Part shown: one piece after another, positions 19,194 to 28,147 of the stretch
How positions within the stretch are numbered: the stretch's first letter is position 1
Layout of the letters: each line of letters opens with the position of its first letter
DNA from: an uncultured Clostridia bacterium
GTDB taxonomy: Bacteria > Bacillota > Clostridia > Christensenellales > Borkfalkiaceae
Length of the DNA: 64,000 nt
Assembly (NCBI GenBank): GCA_944358655.1
Contig: CALVRO010000002.1
Location: 58,582-122,581 of the forward strand
Reading direction: 5' to 3'
Notes under the pieces: generated by a model
What the model saw: only the letters and a program-made list of their open reading frames with translations
What the model was told of the DNA's origin: nothing
Databases searched by the model: none
Position numbers and translations under genes: made by a program

Positions 19194-20201
19194 ATGAAAG
19201 CCATTCGCGGAGCGACTACGCTCGCCGCCGACGAGCCCTCGGAGATGAGGGGCAAGGTGAGGGAACTGCTTGAAAGAATAGTTTCCGCCAACAAACTGCG
19301 CGTCGGCGATATCATCTGTATAATGTTTTCCTCCACGGCGGACATCCGCTGCATGTATCCCGCCAAGGCGGCGAGAGAGGCGGGCTTTTCGGCCTGTCCG
19401 CTCTATTCGTCGTCCGAACCCGAAATCGACGGCTCGCTCGATCTCTGCGTGCGCGTAATGGTGCTCGCCGATATCGACCGCGCGCCCAAGCCCGTCTACC
19501 TGCACGGGGCGCGCGTTTTAAGGAGAGACGTGGCGCAGATCATAAATATCGCGCTCGACGGCCCGGCGGGCAGCGGCAAGAGCACGGTGGCCAAAATGGT
19601 CGCCAAAAAGTTCGATATCCTCTATCTCGATACGGGCGCCATGTACCGCGCGGCGGCCCTCAAGTGTGTGAAGGAGGGCGTCGACTACGCCGAAGGCAGT
19701 CAGGTGGAGAGGGTGGTCGGCAATATCGACCTCAAAGTCGAATACCGCGACGGCAGGCAGCTCACCCTTCTGGACGGCGCCGACGTGTCGGATCAGATCC
19801 GCACGCCCCAGATATCCATGCTCGCCTCCTATGTTTCGGCCTATCCCTTCGTCAGAAAAAAGATGGTCGAACTGCAGAGGAGGATAGCCTCCGAGGTGTC
19901 CTGCATACTCGACGGCAGGGATATCGGCACCAACGTGCTGCCCGACTGTCCCTTTAAATTTTACCTCACCGCCTCGCCCGAGGTCAGGGCGCGCCGCAGA
20001 TACGAGGAGGAGAGGGCCAAGGGCTCTTCCGTAACATTCGAGGATACGCTTAAAGAGCTCAACGAGCGGGACGCGCAGGACAGGAACCGCGCCGTCGCCC
20101 CGCTGAAGTGCGCCGACGACGCCGTAGTCGTCGACACCTCCGAAATGACCGCCGAAGAGGTGGCCGATACCATCTGCCGGAAGATACAGGAAAGCATCTG
20201 A
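19194..20201 (+). CDS. Fused chorismate mutase (AroH type) and cytidylate kinase
   Basis: 335 residues in two domains. Residues 1-115 match AroH-class chorismate mutase (chorismate to prephenate): KAIRGATT with Arg5, Glu75 in SEPEID, CVRVMV with Arg87 and VYLHGARVLRRD with Tyr102. These align with the active-site Arg7, Glu78, Arg90 and Tyr108 of Bacillus AroH; its Cys75 position is Ser here. Residues 117-335 are a full cytidylate kinase (CMP/dCMP phosphorylation): P-loop GPAGSGKST (123-131), LDTGAMYRA, LDGRDIGTNVLP and the RRYEEERAKG lid. There is no stop or frameshift between the parts. Cmk next to plsC and ispH-rpsA is a familiar clostridial order; the AroH fusion is unusual. Confidence 0.92.
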   Translation: MKAIRGATTLAADEPSEMRGKVRELLERIVSANKLRVGDIICIMFSSTADIRCMYPAKAAREAGFSACPLYSSSEPEIDGSLDLCVRVMVLADIDRAPKPVYLHGARVLRRDVAQIINIALDGPAGSGKSTVAKMVAKKFDILYLDTGAMYRAAALKCVKEGVDYAEGSQVERVVGNIDLKVEYRDGRQLTLLDGADVSDQIRTPQISMLASYVSAYPFVRKKMVELQRRIASEVSCILDGRDIGTNVLPDCPFKFYLTASPEVRARRRYEEERAKGSSVTFEDTLKELNERDAQDRNRAVAPLKCADDAVVVDTSEMTAEEVADTICRKIQESI

Positions 20202-20223
20202 AAAAGGACGGAGAAGCCGGATA

Positions 20224-20922
20224 ATGACAGAACAGAGAGAACTCGAGCGCGTCAGAAAACTGCGCAGGACATTCGACAGGTTGAGGGTGGCCGAAAAGAT
20301 AATTTTCAGGCCCCTGTTTCCCTATAAAAAACACGGCAATCTCACCCGCCACAACGATGGCCCCCTCATCATAGTGGGAAACCACTACAGCATATGGGAC
20401 GTCATCCCCGCCGCCATGTGCACCGACAGGGCCATACACTTTATGGCCAAGAGCCAGCTCTACGACATAAAGATAGGTAAATGGCGGATAGGCGAGGCGG
20501 CCTTTAAGTGGCTGCAGTGCATATGCGTAAAGAGGGACGGCACCGACGTTCAGGCCATCAAAACCTGCCTGAAGTACCTTAAAAACGGCGAAGTCATCAA
20601 TATTTTCCCCGAGGGAACGCGCAACCATTCCTACGACAGCTTTCTGCCCTTCCACGGCGGCGCGGCGGCGCTGGCCATCAAGACGCATGCGCCCATCGTG
20701 CCCGTCATAGAGGTGGAGAGGATAAGGTTTTTGCACAGGGTGGACGTCGTCTACGGCGATCCCATCTATCTTACCAAATACTACGGCAAAAAGCTGACCG
20801 CCGAACAGATGGACGAAGTCGACGAGTGGCTGAGGTCGGTGATGATGAACATGCGTCAGGCGTTTATCGACAGGCACCGCCCTTCGTTAAAGCCTTTAAA
20901 GCCCAAAAAGAGTAAAAAATAA
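20224..20922 (+). CDS. 1-acyl-sn-glycerol-3-phosphate acyltransferase (PlsC family)
   Basis: Makes phosphatidic acid at the membrane by acylating lysophosphatidate; 232 residues. The HX4D catalytic motif is NHYSIWD and the substrate-binding FPEGTRN follows, with APIVPVIEV after it. The tail is basic (RHRPSLKPLKPKKSKK). No long hydrophobic N-terminus is visible, so membrane contact is probably peripheral. It overlaps ispH-rpsA by one base. Confidence 0.9.
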   Translation: MTEQRELERVRKLRRTFDRLRVAEKIIFRPLFPYKKHGNLTRHNDGPLIIVGNHYSIWDVIPAAMCTDRAIHFMAKSQLYDIKIGKWRIGEAAFKWLQCICVKRDGTDVQAIKTCLKYLKNGEVINIFPEGTRNHSYDSFLPFHGGAAALAIKTHAPIVPVIEVERIRFLHRVDVVYGDPIYLTKYYGKKLTAEQMDEVDEWLRSVMMNMRQAFIDRHRPSLKPLKPKKSKK

Positions 20923-23018
20923 TGCGCGTCACAATAGCAAAGAACAGCGGCTTCTGCCGCGGAGTGCAGCATGCCGTGGACACGGCCATGAGCGTGCCCG
21001 CCGAAAACACCTATGTGCTCGGCGAAATAATACACAACGCCCACGTCGTCGACGCCATAAAGGCCAAGGGCATAACCACCGTCGACGATCTTGCCGAAGT
21101 GCCCGACGGCGCCACGGTCATCTTCCGTTCGCACGGCGTGCCCGCATCCTATTACAGCGAGTGCGAAAGAAGGGGTATCGAGATAATCGACTGCACCTGC
21201 AGCTTTGTGCGCAACACCCAGCGCATCGTAAAGGAGCAGTCGGAGCAGGGCAGAACGGTAGTTATCGTCGGCGAGGCCACCCATCCCGAGGTGATAGGGC
21301 TCGTCGGCTGGTGCTCGGGCGAGGCCGTTGTGGTGAGGGATACGCAGTGCGATCTTGCGGCCATAAAGGACAAAGACGTGTGCGTAGTTGCTCAAACTAC
21401 CTTTTCGGTAGAAAAATTTGAGAAAATAATAGAAAATATTAAAAATCTGTGTGAAAAAACAGTTGCTGTTTTCAAAACAATTTGTTATACTACTTATGGT
21501 CGTCAATTTGAGGCGGCCGATCTGTCGCGCCGTTGTGAGGCAATGCTCGTCATAGGCGGCCTCAACAGCAGCAACACCAACAAGCTTTACGAAGTGTGCG
21601 CGGCAAACTGCAAAAACGTGTTTCGGCTTTCGGGTCCCGAGGATCTGGATTTCGATAAAATCAAAAATTTTAAAAGCGTAGGTATTGTTTCAGGGGCGTC
21701 AACCCCGATGGCGCAAAACCGGGAGGTTCTCTTAAAGATGGAAGAAAAAAGCACAGAAGTAAACGCAACCAACTCCATGGAGGATGTGGTTGCAAAGATC
21801 GACAGCGAATCGAAGTTCAAAAAGGGTCAGATAGTCACCGCTACCATATCGGAAGCGACCGACGACGGCCTGCAGATCCTTTTGCCCTTCTCTAAAAAGG
21901 AAATTCCTTTGAGCAAGGACGAGCTTGACTGCGAAGAATACAACGCCGCCGAATATGCAAGCAAGGTCGGCGAAACAATCGATTTGTTGGTCGTTGAGCT
22001 TAAGCCCTCTTTAAAGCTCTCGCAGAAGATGATAAAGATACTTGCCGAGGAGGAGGCAGTCATTGCCGATATCGAGGCAGGCAAGGAATTCCAGGTTGAG
22101 TGCACCGGTTACAACAAGGGCGGCCTTACTTCGGCCCTCGGAACTTATTCGGTATTTGTTCCCGCCAAGGAGATTCGTCCCAGTTTTGTTAAAGATCTCA
22201 CCAAGTATGTAGGCAAGACTCTCCGTCTGCGCGCCCTCGAAGTCAAGAAGGACGGCAGGAAGAAGGAGATAATAGCTTCCCAGCGCGTCATCCTTCAGGA
22301 AGAAAGGGACGCAAGAGAGGCAGCCAAGGCCGCAAAGGAAGAGGAGTTCTTCGCAAATATCGCCGTGGGCGACGTTGTAGAGGGCAAGGTAGAGAGGGTG
22401 ACCTCTTTCGGCGCCTTCGTATCCGTCAACGGTTTCGACTGTCTTGCTCACATCTCCGATCTGTCGTGGACGGGCGCAAAGGCCGTTACCGACGTTCTCG
22501 AGATAGGCAAGGTATATAACTTCAAGGTGCTCAAGGTCGACAAGGACAACAAGAAGGTCTCCATCGGCTACAAGCAGCTTCAGCCCCAGCCTTGGGACAC
22601 CGTTGCAGACAAGTACGCCGTAGGCGAGACCATCCACGGCAAGGTAGTCCGCATTGTTCCCTTCGGCGCCTTCATAGAGGTTGAAAAGGGCATCGACGGC
22701 CTCGTTCACGTTTCGCAGATAAGCTACGAGAGGATCGAAACTCCCGCTTCCGTGCTCAACGTCGGCGACGAAGTTGACGCCAAGATCATCTCGCTCGATC
22801 CCGCAGCCAAGAAGATGAACCTCTCCATAAAGGCGCTGCTCGCCGAACCCGAGAGGAAGCCCAGGGCCGAGAGAAAGGAGAGCGACGAATCGTCCTCGAA
22901 AAGGAGCCGCGCTCCCAGAAGGGCCGACGACGAGTATTCCGATTGGAACGAGGGCTCTATCTCCATAGGTACTTCGCTCGGCGATCTGCTTGCCGACGCT
23001 CAGAAGAACAACAAGTAA
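20922..23018 (+). CDS. Bifunctional HMBPP reductase (IspH) / ribosomal protein S1
   Basis: 698 residues. Residues 1-285 are IspH, the Fe-S enzyme that makes IPP and DMAPP: cluster and substrate residues in GFCRGVQHAV, EIIHNAHVV, FRSHGVP, EATHPEVIG, QTTFS and SSNTNKL. Residues about 300-660 hold four S1 RNA-binding folds, two degenerate and two clear (VVEGKVERVTSFGAFV and IHGKVVRIVPFGAFIEVEKG). The C-terminal tail is basic, then acidic. This IspH-S1 fusion is known in clostridia. An AT-rich stretch near 21400-21500 does not break the frame. Dxs and an IspA-type synthase are encoded 9-11 kb away. Confidence 0.93.
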   Translation: MRVTIAKNSGFCRGVQHAVDTAMSVPAENTYVLGEIIHNAHVVDAIKAKGITTVDDLAEVPDGATVIFRSHGVPASYYSECERRGIEIIDCTCSFVRNTQRIVKEQSEQGRTVVIVGEATHPEVIGLVGWCSGEAVVVRDTQCDLAAIKDKDVCVVAQTTFSVEKFEKIIENIKNLCEKTVAVFKTICYTTYGRQFEAADLSRRCEAMLVIGGLNSSNTNKLYEVCAANCKNVFRLSGPEDLDFDKIKNFKSVGIVSGASTPMAQNREVLLKMEEKSTEVNATNSMEDVVAKIDSESKFKKGQIVTATISEATDDGLQILLPFSKKEIPLSKDELDCEEYNAAEYASKVGETIDLLVVELKPSLKLSQKMIKILAEEEAVIADIEAGKEFQVECTGYNKGGLTSALGTYSVFVPAKEIRPSFVKDLTKYVGKTLRLRALEVKKDGRKKEIIASQRVILQEERDAREAAKAAKEEEFFANIAVGDVVEGKVERVTSFGAFVSVNGFDCLAHISDLSWTGAKAVTDVLEIGKVYNFKVLKVDKDNKKVSIGYKQLQPQPWDTVADKYAVGETIHGKVVRIVPFGAFIEVEKGIDGLVHVSQISYERIETPASVLNVGDEVDAKIISLDPAAKKMNLSIKALLAEPERKPRAERKESDESSSKRSRAPRRADDEYSDWNEGSISIGTSLGDLLADAQKNNK

Positions 23019-23034
23019 TTATCCGTAAGGCAGC

Positions 23035-23067
23035 GGCCGCGGCGCAGGTATGCGCCGCGGCCCTTTT
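23035..23067 (+). terminator. Terminator of ispH-rpsA
   Basis: Perfect 12-bp GC stem (23035-23046 with 23051-23062), 4-nt loop, short T run (CTTTT). Confidence 0.85.
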
Positions 23068-23111
23068 CGCGTATAACAAAATTTTATGTGCCCGACAGTT
23101 TAAGCGTTTTT

Positions 23112-23172
23112 TTGCGCGGTTATATATATTATGTTATGATGACCGCCTGCCGATATGTACACATGAGCAGGC
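23112..23172 (+). promoter_or_regulatory. htpG promoter and leader hairpin
   Basis: TTGCGC (23112-23117), 17-bp spacer, TATGAT (23135-23140). The leader then folds into a hairpin with a perfect 7-bp stem CGCCTGC/GCAGGCG (about 23143-23172), ending just before the Shine-Dalgarno GAGGAGG. The -35 box is imperfect. Confidence 0.5.
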
Positions 23173-23197
23173 GCGCTCGAGGAGGCAACAATTTACG

Positions 23198-25051
23198 ATG
23201 AAACAGGGAAACATTAAGATATCCAGCGAAAACATGATGCCCATAATCAAAAAATGGCTGTATTCGGACAAAGACATTTTTCTGAGGGAGATAGTCGCCA
23301 ACGGCATAGACGCGATAACCAAGTTCAAAAAGCTCGTGTCCATGGGCACGGCCACGGAGACCGAGGGCGAGGAGTACTGCGTAAAGATAACGGCGGACAA
23401 GGACGCAAAGACGCTCACCGTTGAGGACAACGGTATAGGCATGTCCGAAGAGGAAGTTGAAAAGTATATCACGCAGATAGCCTTCTCCGGCGCCTCCGAC
23501 TTCCTTGCAAAATACGAAAAGGCGGGTGGCGAAGGCATCATAGGCCACTTCGGTCTGGGCTTCTATTCGGCCTACATGGTTTCGGACAATGTTGAAATAA
23601 TCACCAAGTCGTACGACGGCAGCCCCGCCGTGCATTGGCAGTCGGACGGCGACAAGACGTACACCATAGAGGAGTGCGACAAAAAGGAGCGCGGCACAAA
23701 GATAATAATGCACATTGCCGATGGGGAAAAGGAATTCCTCGAAGAGGGCAAGATACGAGAGCTCGTCAGAAAATACTGCTCCTTCATGCCCTACAATATC
23801 TATGTCGGCTACAAGGGCGACGGCAAGGATAAGCCGCTAAATACCACAACGCCCCTCTATATGAAGCCCGTCAAGGACTGCACCGACGAGGAATACACTT
23901 CCTTCTATTCGGATACCTTCATGGACTTCACTCCGCCCATCTTCTGGGTGCACCTCGACATGGATTATCCCTTCCGCCTCAAGGGCATACTCTATTTCCC
24001 CAAGGTAAAGAACAAGCTCGAGCTCGAGCGCGGAAAGGTAAAGCTGTACTGCAATCAGGTGTTCATCGCCGACAATATCAAGGAAGTCATTCCCGAGTTC
24101 CTCATGCTCTTAAACGGCGTGATCGACTGTCCCGACATTCCCCTCAACGTTTCGCGATCCTTCCTGCAGAACGACAGGCAGGTGCAGCGCATCTCCAAAT
24201 ATATTACGAGAAAGGTGGCCGACAAACTCGTCGCGCTCTTCAAAAATGACAGAAAGAAGTTCGAGGAGTGCTGGGGAGATCTTGCCAACTTCGTAAAGTT
24301 CGGCTGCATCAAGGACGAGGACTTCTATCAGAGAGTCAAGGACATAATAATCTACAAGGACATAAACGGCGAGTACAAAAACCTCAACGAATTTTTGGGC
24401 CTGCCCGCCGAGAGCGCGGAGGACGACAAGGAGGACAAGGCAAAGGACGCTTCTGCCGACGATAAGGAGCAGAAGGCCGAACATTCGACAATTTACTACG
24501 TCTCCGACGAACAGCAGCAGGCGCAGTATATAAAGATGTTCAAGGACGCCTCGCTCAACGCCATAATCTGCGATAACTTCATCGATCCCCATTTTGTCAG
24601 CTATCTCGAGTACAAGCAGCCCTCAAAATTAAAGTTCATGCGCATCGACGCCGACATAGCGGGCGCGCTCAAGGGCGACGACAGCGCCGAGGACAGCGTG
24701 CTCGTCGATATCTTCAAAAACGCCATAGGCGACGACAAGCTGACGATAAAGACCGAGTCGTTAAAAAACACCGACGTGCCCGCCGTCATCAACGTAGACG
24801 AGTACATGCGCAGATACTCCGAGATGGGCGCCTTCTACGGCATGAGCGGCGGCGCCGTCGCCAAGACCATAATAGTCAACACGGCCAATCCCGTAGTTGC
24901 AAAGATAAAGGAGCTGGACGATGGAAAGCAGAAATTTGTGGCCGGCTACATCTATTCGCTGGCGCTGCTCGCCTTCAGAAAGCTGACGCCCGAGGAGTTC
25001 GACAAGTTCAACGGCGACACTCTGGCCATGCTCTCCGACTACATTAAGTAA
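23198..25051 (+). CDS. htpG: Chaperone HtpG (Hsp90)
   Basis: ATP-dependent chaperone, 617 residues. The N-terminal GHKL ATPase has the motif EIVANGIDAITKFKKL, where most HtpG proteins read NASDA: the metal-binding Asn and the Asp-Ala are kept, but Ala-Ser is Gly-Ile. It is followed by DNGIGM and GHFGLGFYSAYMV. The middle domain has DFTPPIFWVHLDMDYPFRLK and SRSFLQNDRQVQRI. A charged linker (EDDKEDKAKDASADDKEQK, about 408-427) sits inside the middle domain. The ATG at 23198 was chosen because GAGGAGG lies upstream and the family N-terminus starts there; the longer open frame is accidental. Monocistronic, with its own terminator. Confidence 0.95.
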   Translation: MKQGNIKISSENMMPIIKKWLYSDKDIFLREIVANGIDAITKFKKLVSMGTATETEGEEYCVKITADKDAKTLTVEDNGIGMSEEEVEKYITQIAFSGASDFLAKYEKAGGEGIIGHFGLGFYSAYMVSDNVEIITKSYDGSPAVHWQSDGDKTYTIEECDKKERGTKIIMHIADGEKEFLEEGKIRELVRKYCSFMPYNIYVGYKGDGKDKPLNTTTPLYMKPVKDCTDEEYTSFYSDTFMDFTPPIFWVHLDMDYPFRLKGILYFPKVKNKLELERGKVKLYCNQVFIADNIKEVIPEFLMLLNGVIDCPDIPLNVSRSFLQNDRQVQRISKYITRKVADKLVALFKNDRKKFEECWGDLANFVKFGCIKDEDFYQRVKDIIIYKDINGEYKNLNEFLGLPAESAEDDKEDKAKDASADDKEQKAEHSTIYYVSDEQQQAQYIKMFKDASLNAIICDNFIDPHFVSYLEYKQPSKLKFMRIDADIAGALKGDDSAEDSVLVDIFKNAIGDDKLTIKTESLKNTDVPAVINVDEYMRRYSEMGAFYGMSGGAVAKTIIVNTANPVVAKIKELDDGKQKFVAGYIYSLALLAFRKLTPEEFDKFNGDTLAMLSDYIK

Positions 25052-25075
25052 CAGATCCTCAATAAATAAATTTAT

Positions 25076-25110
25076 GCCTCCCCGCGCGGTGCGCGTGGGG
25101 AGGCATTTTT
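25076..25110 (+). terminator. Terminator of htpG
   Basis: 12-bp stem GCCTCCCCGCGC (25076-25087) with 25091-25104, followed by ATTTTT. It separates htpG from the sporulation operon only 27 nt downstream. Confidence 0.9.
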
Positions 25111-25136
25111 GCGCCTTGAAAATAATATCATAGAGC

Positions 25137-26033
25137 GTGAAACTTTCCTTTCTTCCGCCCGCGCTCAGGCGCGCGATAGACTGCCTCAATTTAAATTATC
25201 TCACCGAGATAAGGATCAGGAGGGGACAACCTGTAATAATCGAGTATCGCGGAGAATATGTATATGTAAACGGCTGTGGCGCCACCCGCGACCGCAGGGG
25301 CGCGATATGCGTTTCCGACGTCGACGGATTGCTCAACGGCGCCCTTTCGGGCAGCGTGTACGCCTATGCCGAGCAGCTCAAGCGCTCTTACGTCACCCTT
25401 GACGGCGGCGTAAGGATAGGCATTGCGGGCGAGTACGTCACGCGCGGAGCAAACATAGAGGGGGTGAGAGCCGTAACCTCCTTAAATATCCGCATCCCGC
25501 ACGACATAAGGGGCTGCGCCGATCGCCTTGCCGCACTGTGCGGCGAGGGCCCCAAGGGGGCGCTGATATTCTCGCCGCCGGGGTTCGGCAAGACGACAAT
25601 GCTGCGCGACCTCGCGCGCCGGCTTTCGGCAAGATACAACGTAGTTGTCATAGACGAGCGCGGCGAGCTCTCCGCCGCCGACTGCCAAGGGGACGGGTAC
25701 TTTCTCGGCGAGAGGTGCGACGTCTTTCGCGGCGGGCACAAACTCGCCTGTTTTTACGCGGCGATAAGGGCGATGAAGCCGCAGGCGATAGTCACCGACG
25801 AGCTGTACGGCGACGAGGATTTCGGCGCCGTAAAATACGCCGCCGACTGCGGCATAGCCGTGTGCGCCTCGACGCACGTCACGCGCGAGGACGCGCTTAA
25901 AGGGCTGCCCTTCGATTATTTCTGCCGTCTGACGGGCATCGGCAAAGAGGTCATCGTGTATGATAAAAATTTTAACGCTGTGCGCGATAATTGCGGGCAC
26001 GACGGCGATAGGCGTGCTGCTCTCGGCCGATAA
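25137..26033 (+). CDS. spoIIIAA: Stage III sporulation protein AA (ATPase)
   Basis: Secretion-ATPase-like motor of the SpoIIIA-SpoIIQ channel that joins mother cell and forespore; 298 residues. The nucleotide site is FSPPGFGKTTMLRDLARRLS (about 140-159) with Walker B VVVIDERGEL. The first Gly of the usual GPPGxGKT is Ser here. Other landmarks are LTEIRIRRGQPV, TSLNIRIPHDIRGCADRL and STHVTREDALKGLPF. The only start is GTG at 25137, with no Shine-Dalgarno. The C-terminus overlaps spoIIIAB by 74 nt. First gene of a complete AA-AH operon, expected under sigma-E. Confidence 0.95.
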   Translation: MKLSFLPPALRRAIDCLNLNYLTEIRIRRGQPVIIEYRGEYVYVNGCGATRDRRGAICVSDVDGLLNGALSGSVYAYAEQLKRSYVTLDGGVRIGIAGEYVTRGANIEGVRAVTSLNIRIPHDIRGCADRLAALCGEGPKGALIFSPPGFGKTTMLRDLARRLSARYNVVVIDERGELSAADCQGDGYFLGERCDVFRGGHKLACFYAAIRAMKPQAIVTDELYGDEDFGAVKYAADCGIAVCASTHVTREDALKGLPFDYFCRLTGIGKEVIVYDKNFNAVRDNCGHDGDRRAALGR

Positions 26034-26385
26034 AAAGAGGCGCGCGGGTGTATATGAAGAGTTGTACGAATTCAACGAACGCATGCTCATCAATCTTCGC
26101 TACGGCGGAAGGCGGGTGGGAGAAATTTCCTCGGGCTGCAAGTACATGGCCGATATCCTTGCGGGCAAGAGCGTGCTCGGCGGCGAGGACGACAGATTTT
26201 TGCGCGAATACTCCAAGAGCCTCGGCGTGAGCGACAGCTCGTCGCAGATAGATTATCTGGTTGAACGGCGTCCGCAGATAAAGAAGCTGAGGGACGAGAG
26301 CGCCGAAAACTATAAAAAATACAGCTCCATGTACATTAAGATAGCCTTGATGGCCGGCGTTCTCATCGCCGTGTTGCTTGCATAG
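25960..26385 (+). CDS. spoIIIAB: Stage III sporulation protein AB
   Basis: 141 residues with an N-terminal membrane helix (about 3-22), a charged helical middle (KKRRAGVYEELYEFNERML) and a C-terminal helix (YIKIALMAGVLIAVLLA). This is the membrane layout of SpoIIIAB, a GspF-like channel component. AAAGAGG lies 9 nt before the ATG, inside spoIIIAA. The stop is directly followed by the spoIIIAC ATG. Confidence 0.92.
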   Translation: MIKILTLCAIIAGTTAIGVLLSADKKRRAGVYEELYEFNERMLINLRYGGRRVGEISSGCKYMADILAGKSVLGGEDDRFLREYSKSLGVSDSSSQIDYLVERRPQIKKLRDESAENYKKYSSMYIKIALMAGVLIAVLLA

Positions 26386-26583
26386 ATGGATATAAGCATA
26401 CTTTTCAAGATAGCCGCAGTCGGCATAATAGTCACCGTCATCTGTCAGGTACTCAAAAAGTCCGACCGCGACGACATAGCCACCGTAGTCAGCCTTGTCG
26501 GGCTGGTGATAGTGCTTACCGTCGTCATCTCGATGATAGTCGACCTGTTCGGCCAGATAAAGGAACTTTTCGAGTTGTTCTGA
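26386..26583 (+). CDS. spoIIIAC: Stage III sporulation protein AC
   Basis: 65 residues, two membrane helices around KKSDRDDIATVV, the standard SpoIIIAC size and pattern. It starts on the base after the spoIIIAB stop and overlaps spoIIIAD by one base. Confidence 0.93.
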   Translation: MDISILFKIAAVGIIVTVICQVLKKSDRDDIATVVSLVGLVIVLTVVISMIVDLFGQIKELFELF

Positions 26584-26972
26584 TGATACTTAAACTGTGC
26601 TGCGTGGCCGTGATCACGGCGGTGACCGCCGTAATATTGAAGGCGAACAGACCCGAATATGTGCCCATGTGCCTGACGGCAGGGGGGATACTCCTCGTTC
26701 TGACGGGCTTTGACTACCTTTCGGCCAGCCTGAGCTTCATAAAAAAATTTACCGAGCAGACGGGCATAGACTCCTCAGTCGTAAGAACGGTATTCAAAGC
26801 CGTTGGGACGGGGTATGTTATAGAACTGACGGCGGGGGCGGTAAAAGACCTTGGTTTCGACAGCGTTGCGGACAAGCTTGTGATGTGCGGAAGGTTTATC
26901 ATCTTCGCGCTCTCGCTGCCCATCCTCGGCTCCATGTTCTCCGCAATTATTTCGCTGGCGGGGGGAGCATGA
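26583..26972 (+). CDS. spoIIIAD: Stage III sporulation protein AD
   Basis: 129 residues, four hydrophobic segments, with the family-typical VFKAVGTGYVIELTAGAVKD and GRFIIFALSLPIL. A membrane component of the feeding-tube channel. It overlaps spoIIIAE (ATGA). Confidence 0.93.
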   Translation: MILKLCCVAVITAVTAVILKANRPEYVPMCLTAGGILLVLTGFDYLSASLSFIKKFTEQTGIDSSVVRTVFKAVGTGYVIELTAGAVKDLGFDSVADKLVMCGRFIIFALSLPILGSMFSAIISLAGGA

Positions 26973-28147
26973 GATCCAAAATAATTTTGGCCGCCGTCGT
27001 CGCCGCGCTGTGCGTGGCGCTCGCCGTGTTGTGCCCCGCCGCGTTTGCCGACGACGGCGGCGAGCAGCTAAACGAAAATATCTCCGACATTCTCGACGGC
27101 CTCGACCTCGAGGCGCTCGACCAATATCTCAAAGAGTACGGCGACGAGTTTTCCTTCTCCTACGGAGAGGACGCGAGGAGCATGATAGAGTACCTTATAA
27201 AGGGCGACCTCAAGGCCGACTACTCGGGTTACATTGCCGAGTTGCTCTCCGTCATATTCAAAAACGCGCTCTCCCTCGTGCCGGCATTTGCTCAGATAAT
27301 CGCTCTGGCTCTGCTGTGCGCCGTGCTGCGCAGCGCCGAGGGCAGCATAATGAAGGGCAGCGTATCTTCGGTCGTGCGCGTCATTTGCTACGCGCTGATG
27401 ATAACCATTCTTGCCGCCATGCTCGGCGGCGTGGCGGGCTATGCGCTGGAGTGCGTCGACATGATAAGGCTGCAGGCCGAGATAGTCACGCCCATACTCG
27501 TCACGCTGACAATCCTCGCGGGCGGCGGCAGTTCGGGCGCCGTCTTTCAGCCCGCCGCGCTCTTTGTGTCGGGCGGGGCGGTGGAGCTCGTCTCTCATCT
27601 CGTATTTCCCGCGACGACGGCCGTGGTGATGATTAATTTCATCTCCAAACTGTCGCCCGACTTCAATTTTTCGGGCACGGCGGCGCTGATAAAAAATATT
27701 CTGAAGTGGACGATAGGAATAACTTTAGCCGTGTTTTCGCTCTTCATAACCGTGCAGGGCGCGGCATCGTCCCTCTTCGACGGCATATTCTTCAAGGCGG
27801 CCAAGTATCTTGTGGGAAGTTCGGTGCCCATAGTCGGCAATTTCCTGTCGGCAGGCGTCGACATGGTGGTAGCCGCAGGCTCGGTGGTAAAGAGCGCCGT
27901 AGGCATAGTGGGGATAGTGCTGCTTGTGGCGCAGATCGCTCCGCCCATAGTGCTGTTCGCCTGTTTTTCGCTCATGCTCAAATTTTCCGCCGCCGTCATA
28001 CAGCCTCTCGGCGAGAGCACGGCCTATTCGCTGCTCTCCGATCTGGCCTCGGATATAGAATACTTCATAGCGGGACTTGCAACGGCGGCCTTTATGTACG
28101 CCCTCCTTGTAATGCTTATGATAGGCTCGGCGGGGTATTTTGTATGA
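26969..28147 (+). CDS. spoIIIAE: Stage III sporulation protein AE
   Basis: 392 residues. A signal peptide ending near CPAAFADD is followed by an acidic extracytoplasmic part with FSYGEDARSMIEYLIKGDL. Six to eight membrane helices follow, as in SpoIIIAE, a putative channel/permease subunit. The ATG at 26969 overlaps the spoIIIAD stop; an upstream in-frame ATG at 26885 lies inside spoIIIAD and would destroy the signal peptide. Confidence 0.94.
   Translation: MRSKIILAAVVAALCVALAVLCPAAFADDGGEQLNENISDILDGLDLEALDQYLKEYGDEFSFSYGEDARSMIEYLIKGDLKADYSGYIAELLSVIFKNALSLVPAFAQIIALALLCAVLRSAEGSIMKGSVSSVVRVICYALMITILAAMLGGVAGYALECVDMIRLQAEIVTPILVTLTILAGGGSSGAVFQPAALFVSGGAVELVSHLVFPATTAVVMINFISKLSPDFNFSGTAALIKNILKWTIGITLAVFSLFITVQGAASSLFDGIFFKAAKYLVGSSVPIVGNFLSAGVDMVVAAGSVVKSAVGIVGIVLLVAQIAPPIVLFACFSLMLKFSAAVIQPLGESTAYSLLSDLASDIEYFIAGLATAAFMYALLVMLMIGSAGYFV

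Noticed and set aside
22943-23197. N-terminal extension of HtpG (85 residues)
   Set aside because: Would start inside ispH-rpsA and pass through its terminator and the htpG promoter; the family N-terminus and Shine-Dalgarno are at 23198.
27010-27636. 208-residue Arg-rich plus-strand frame within spoIIIAE
   Set aside because: Frame-shifted shadow of spoIIIAE; extreme Arg content is the usual mark of a wrong frame in GC-rich DNA.
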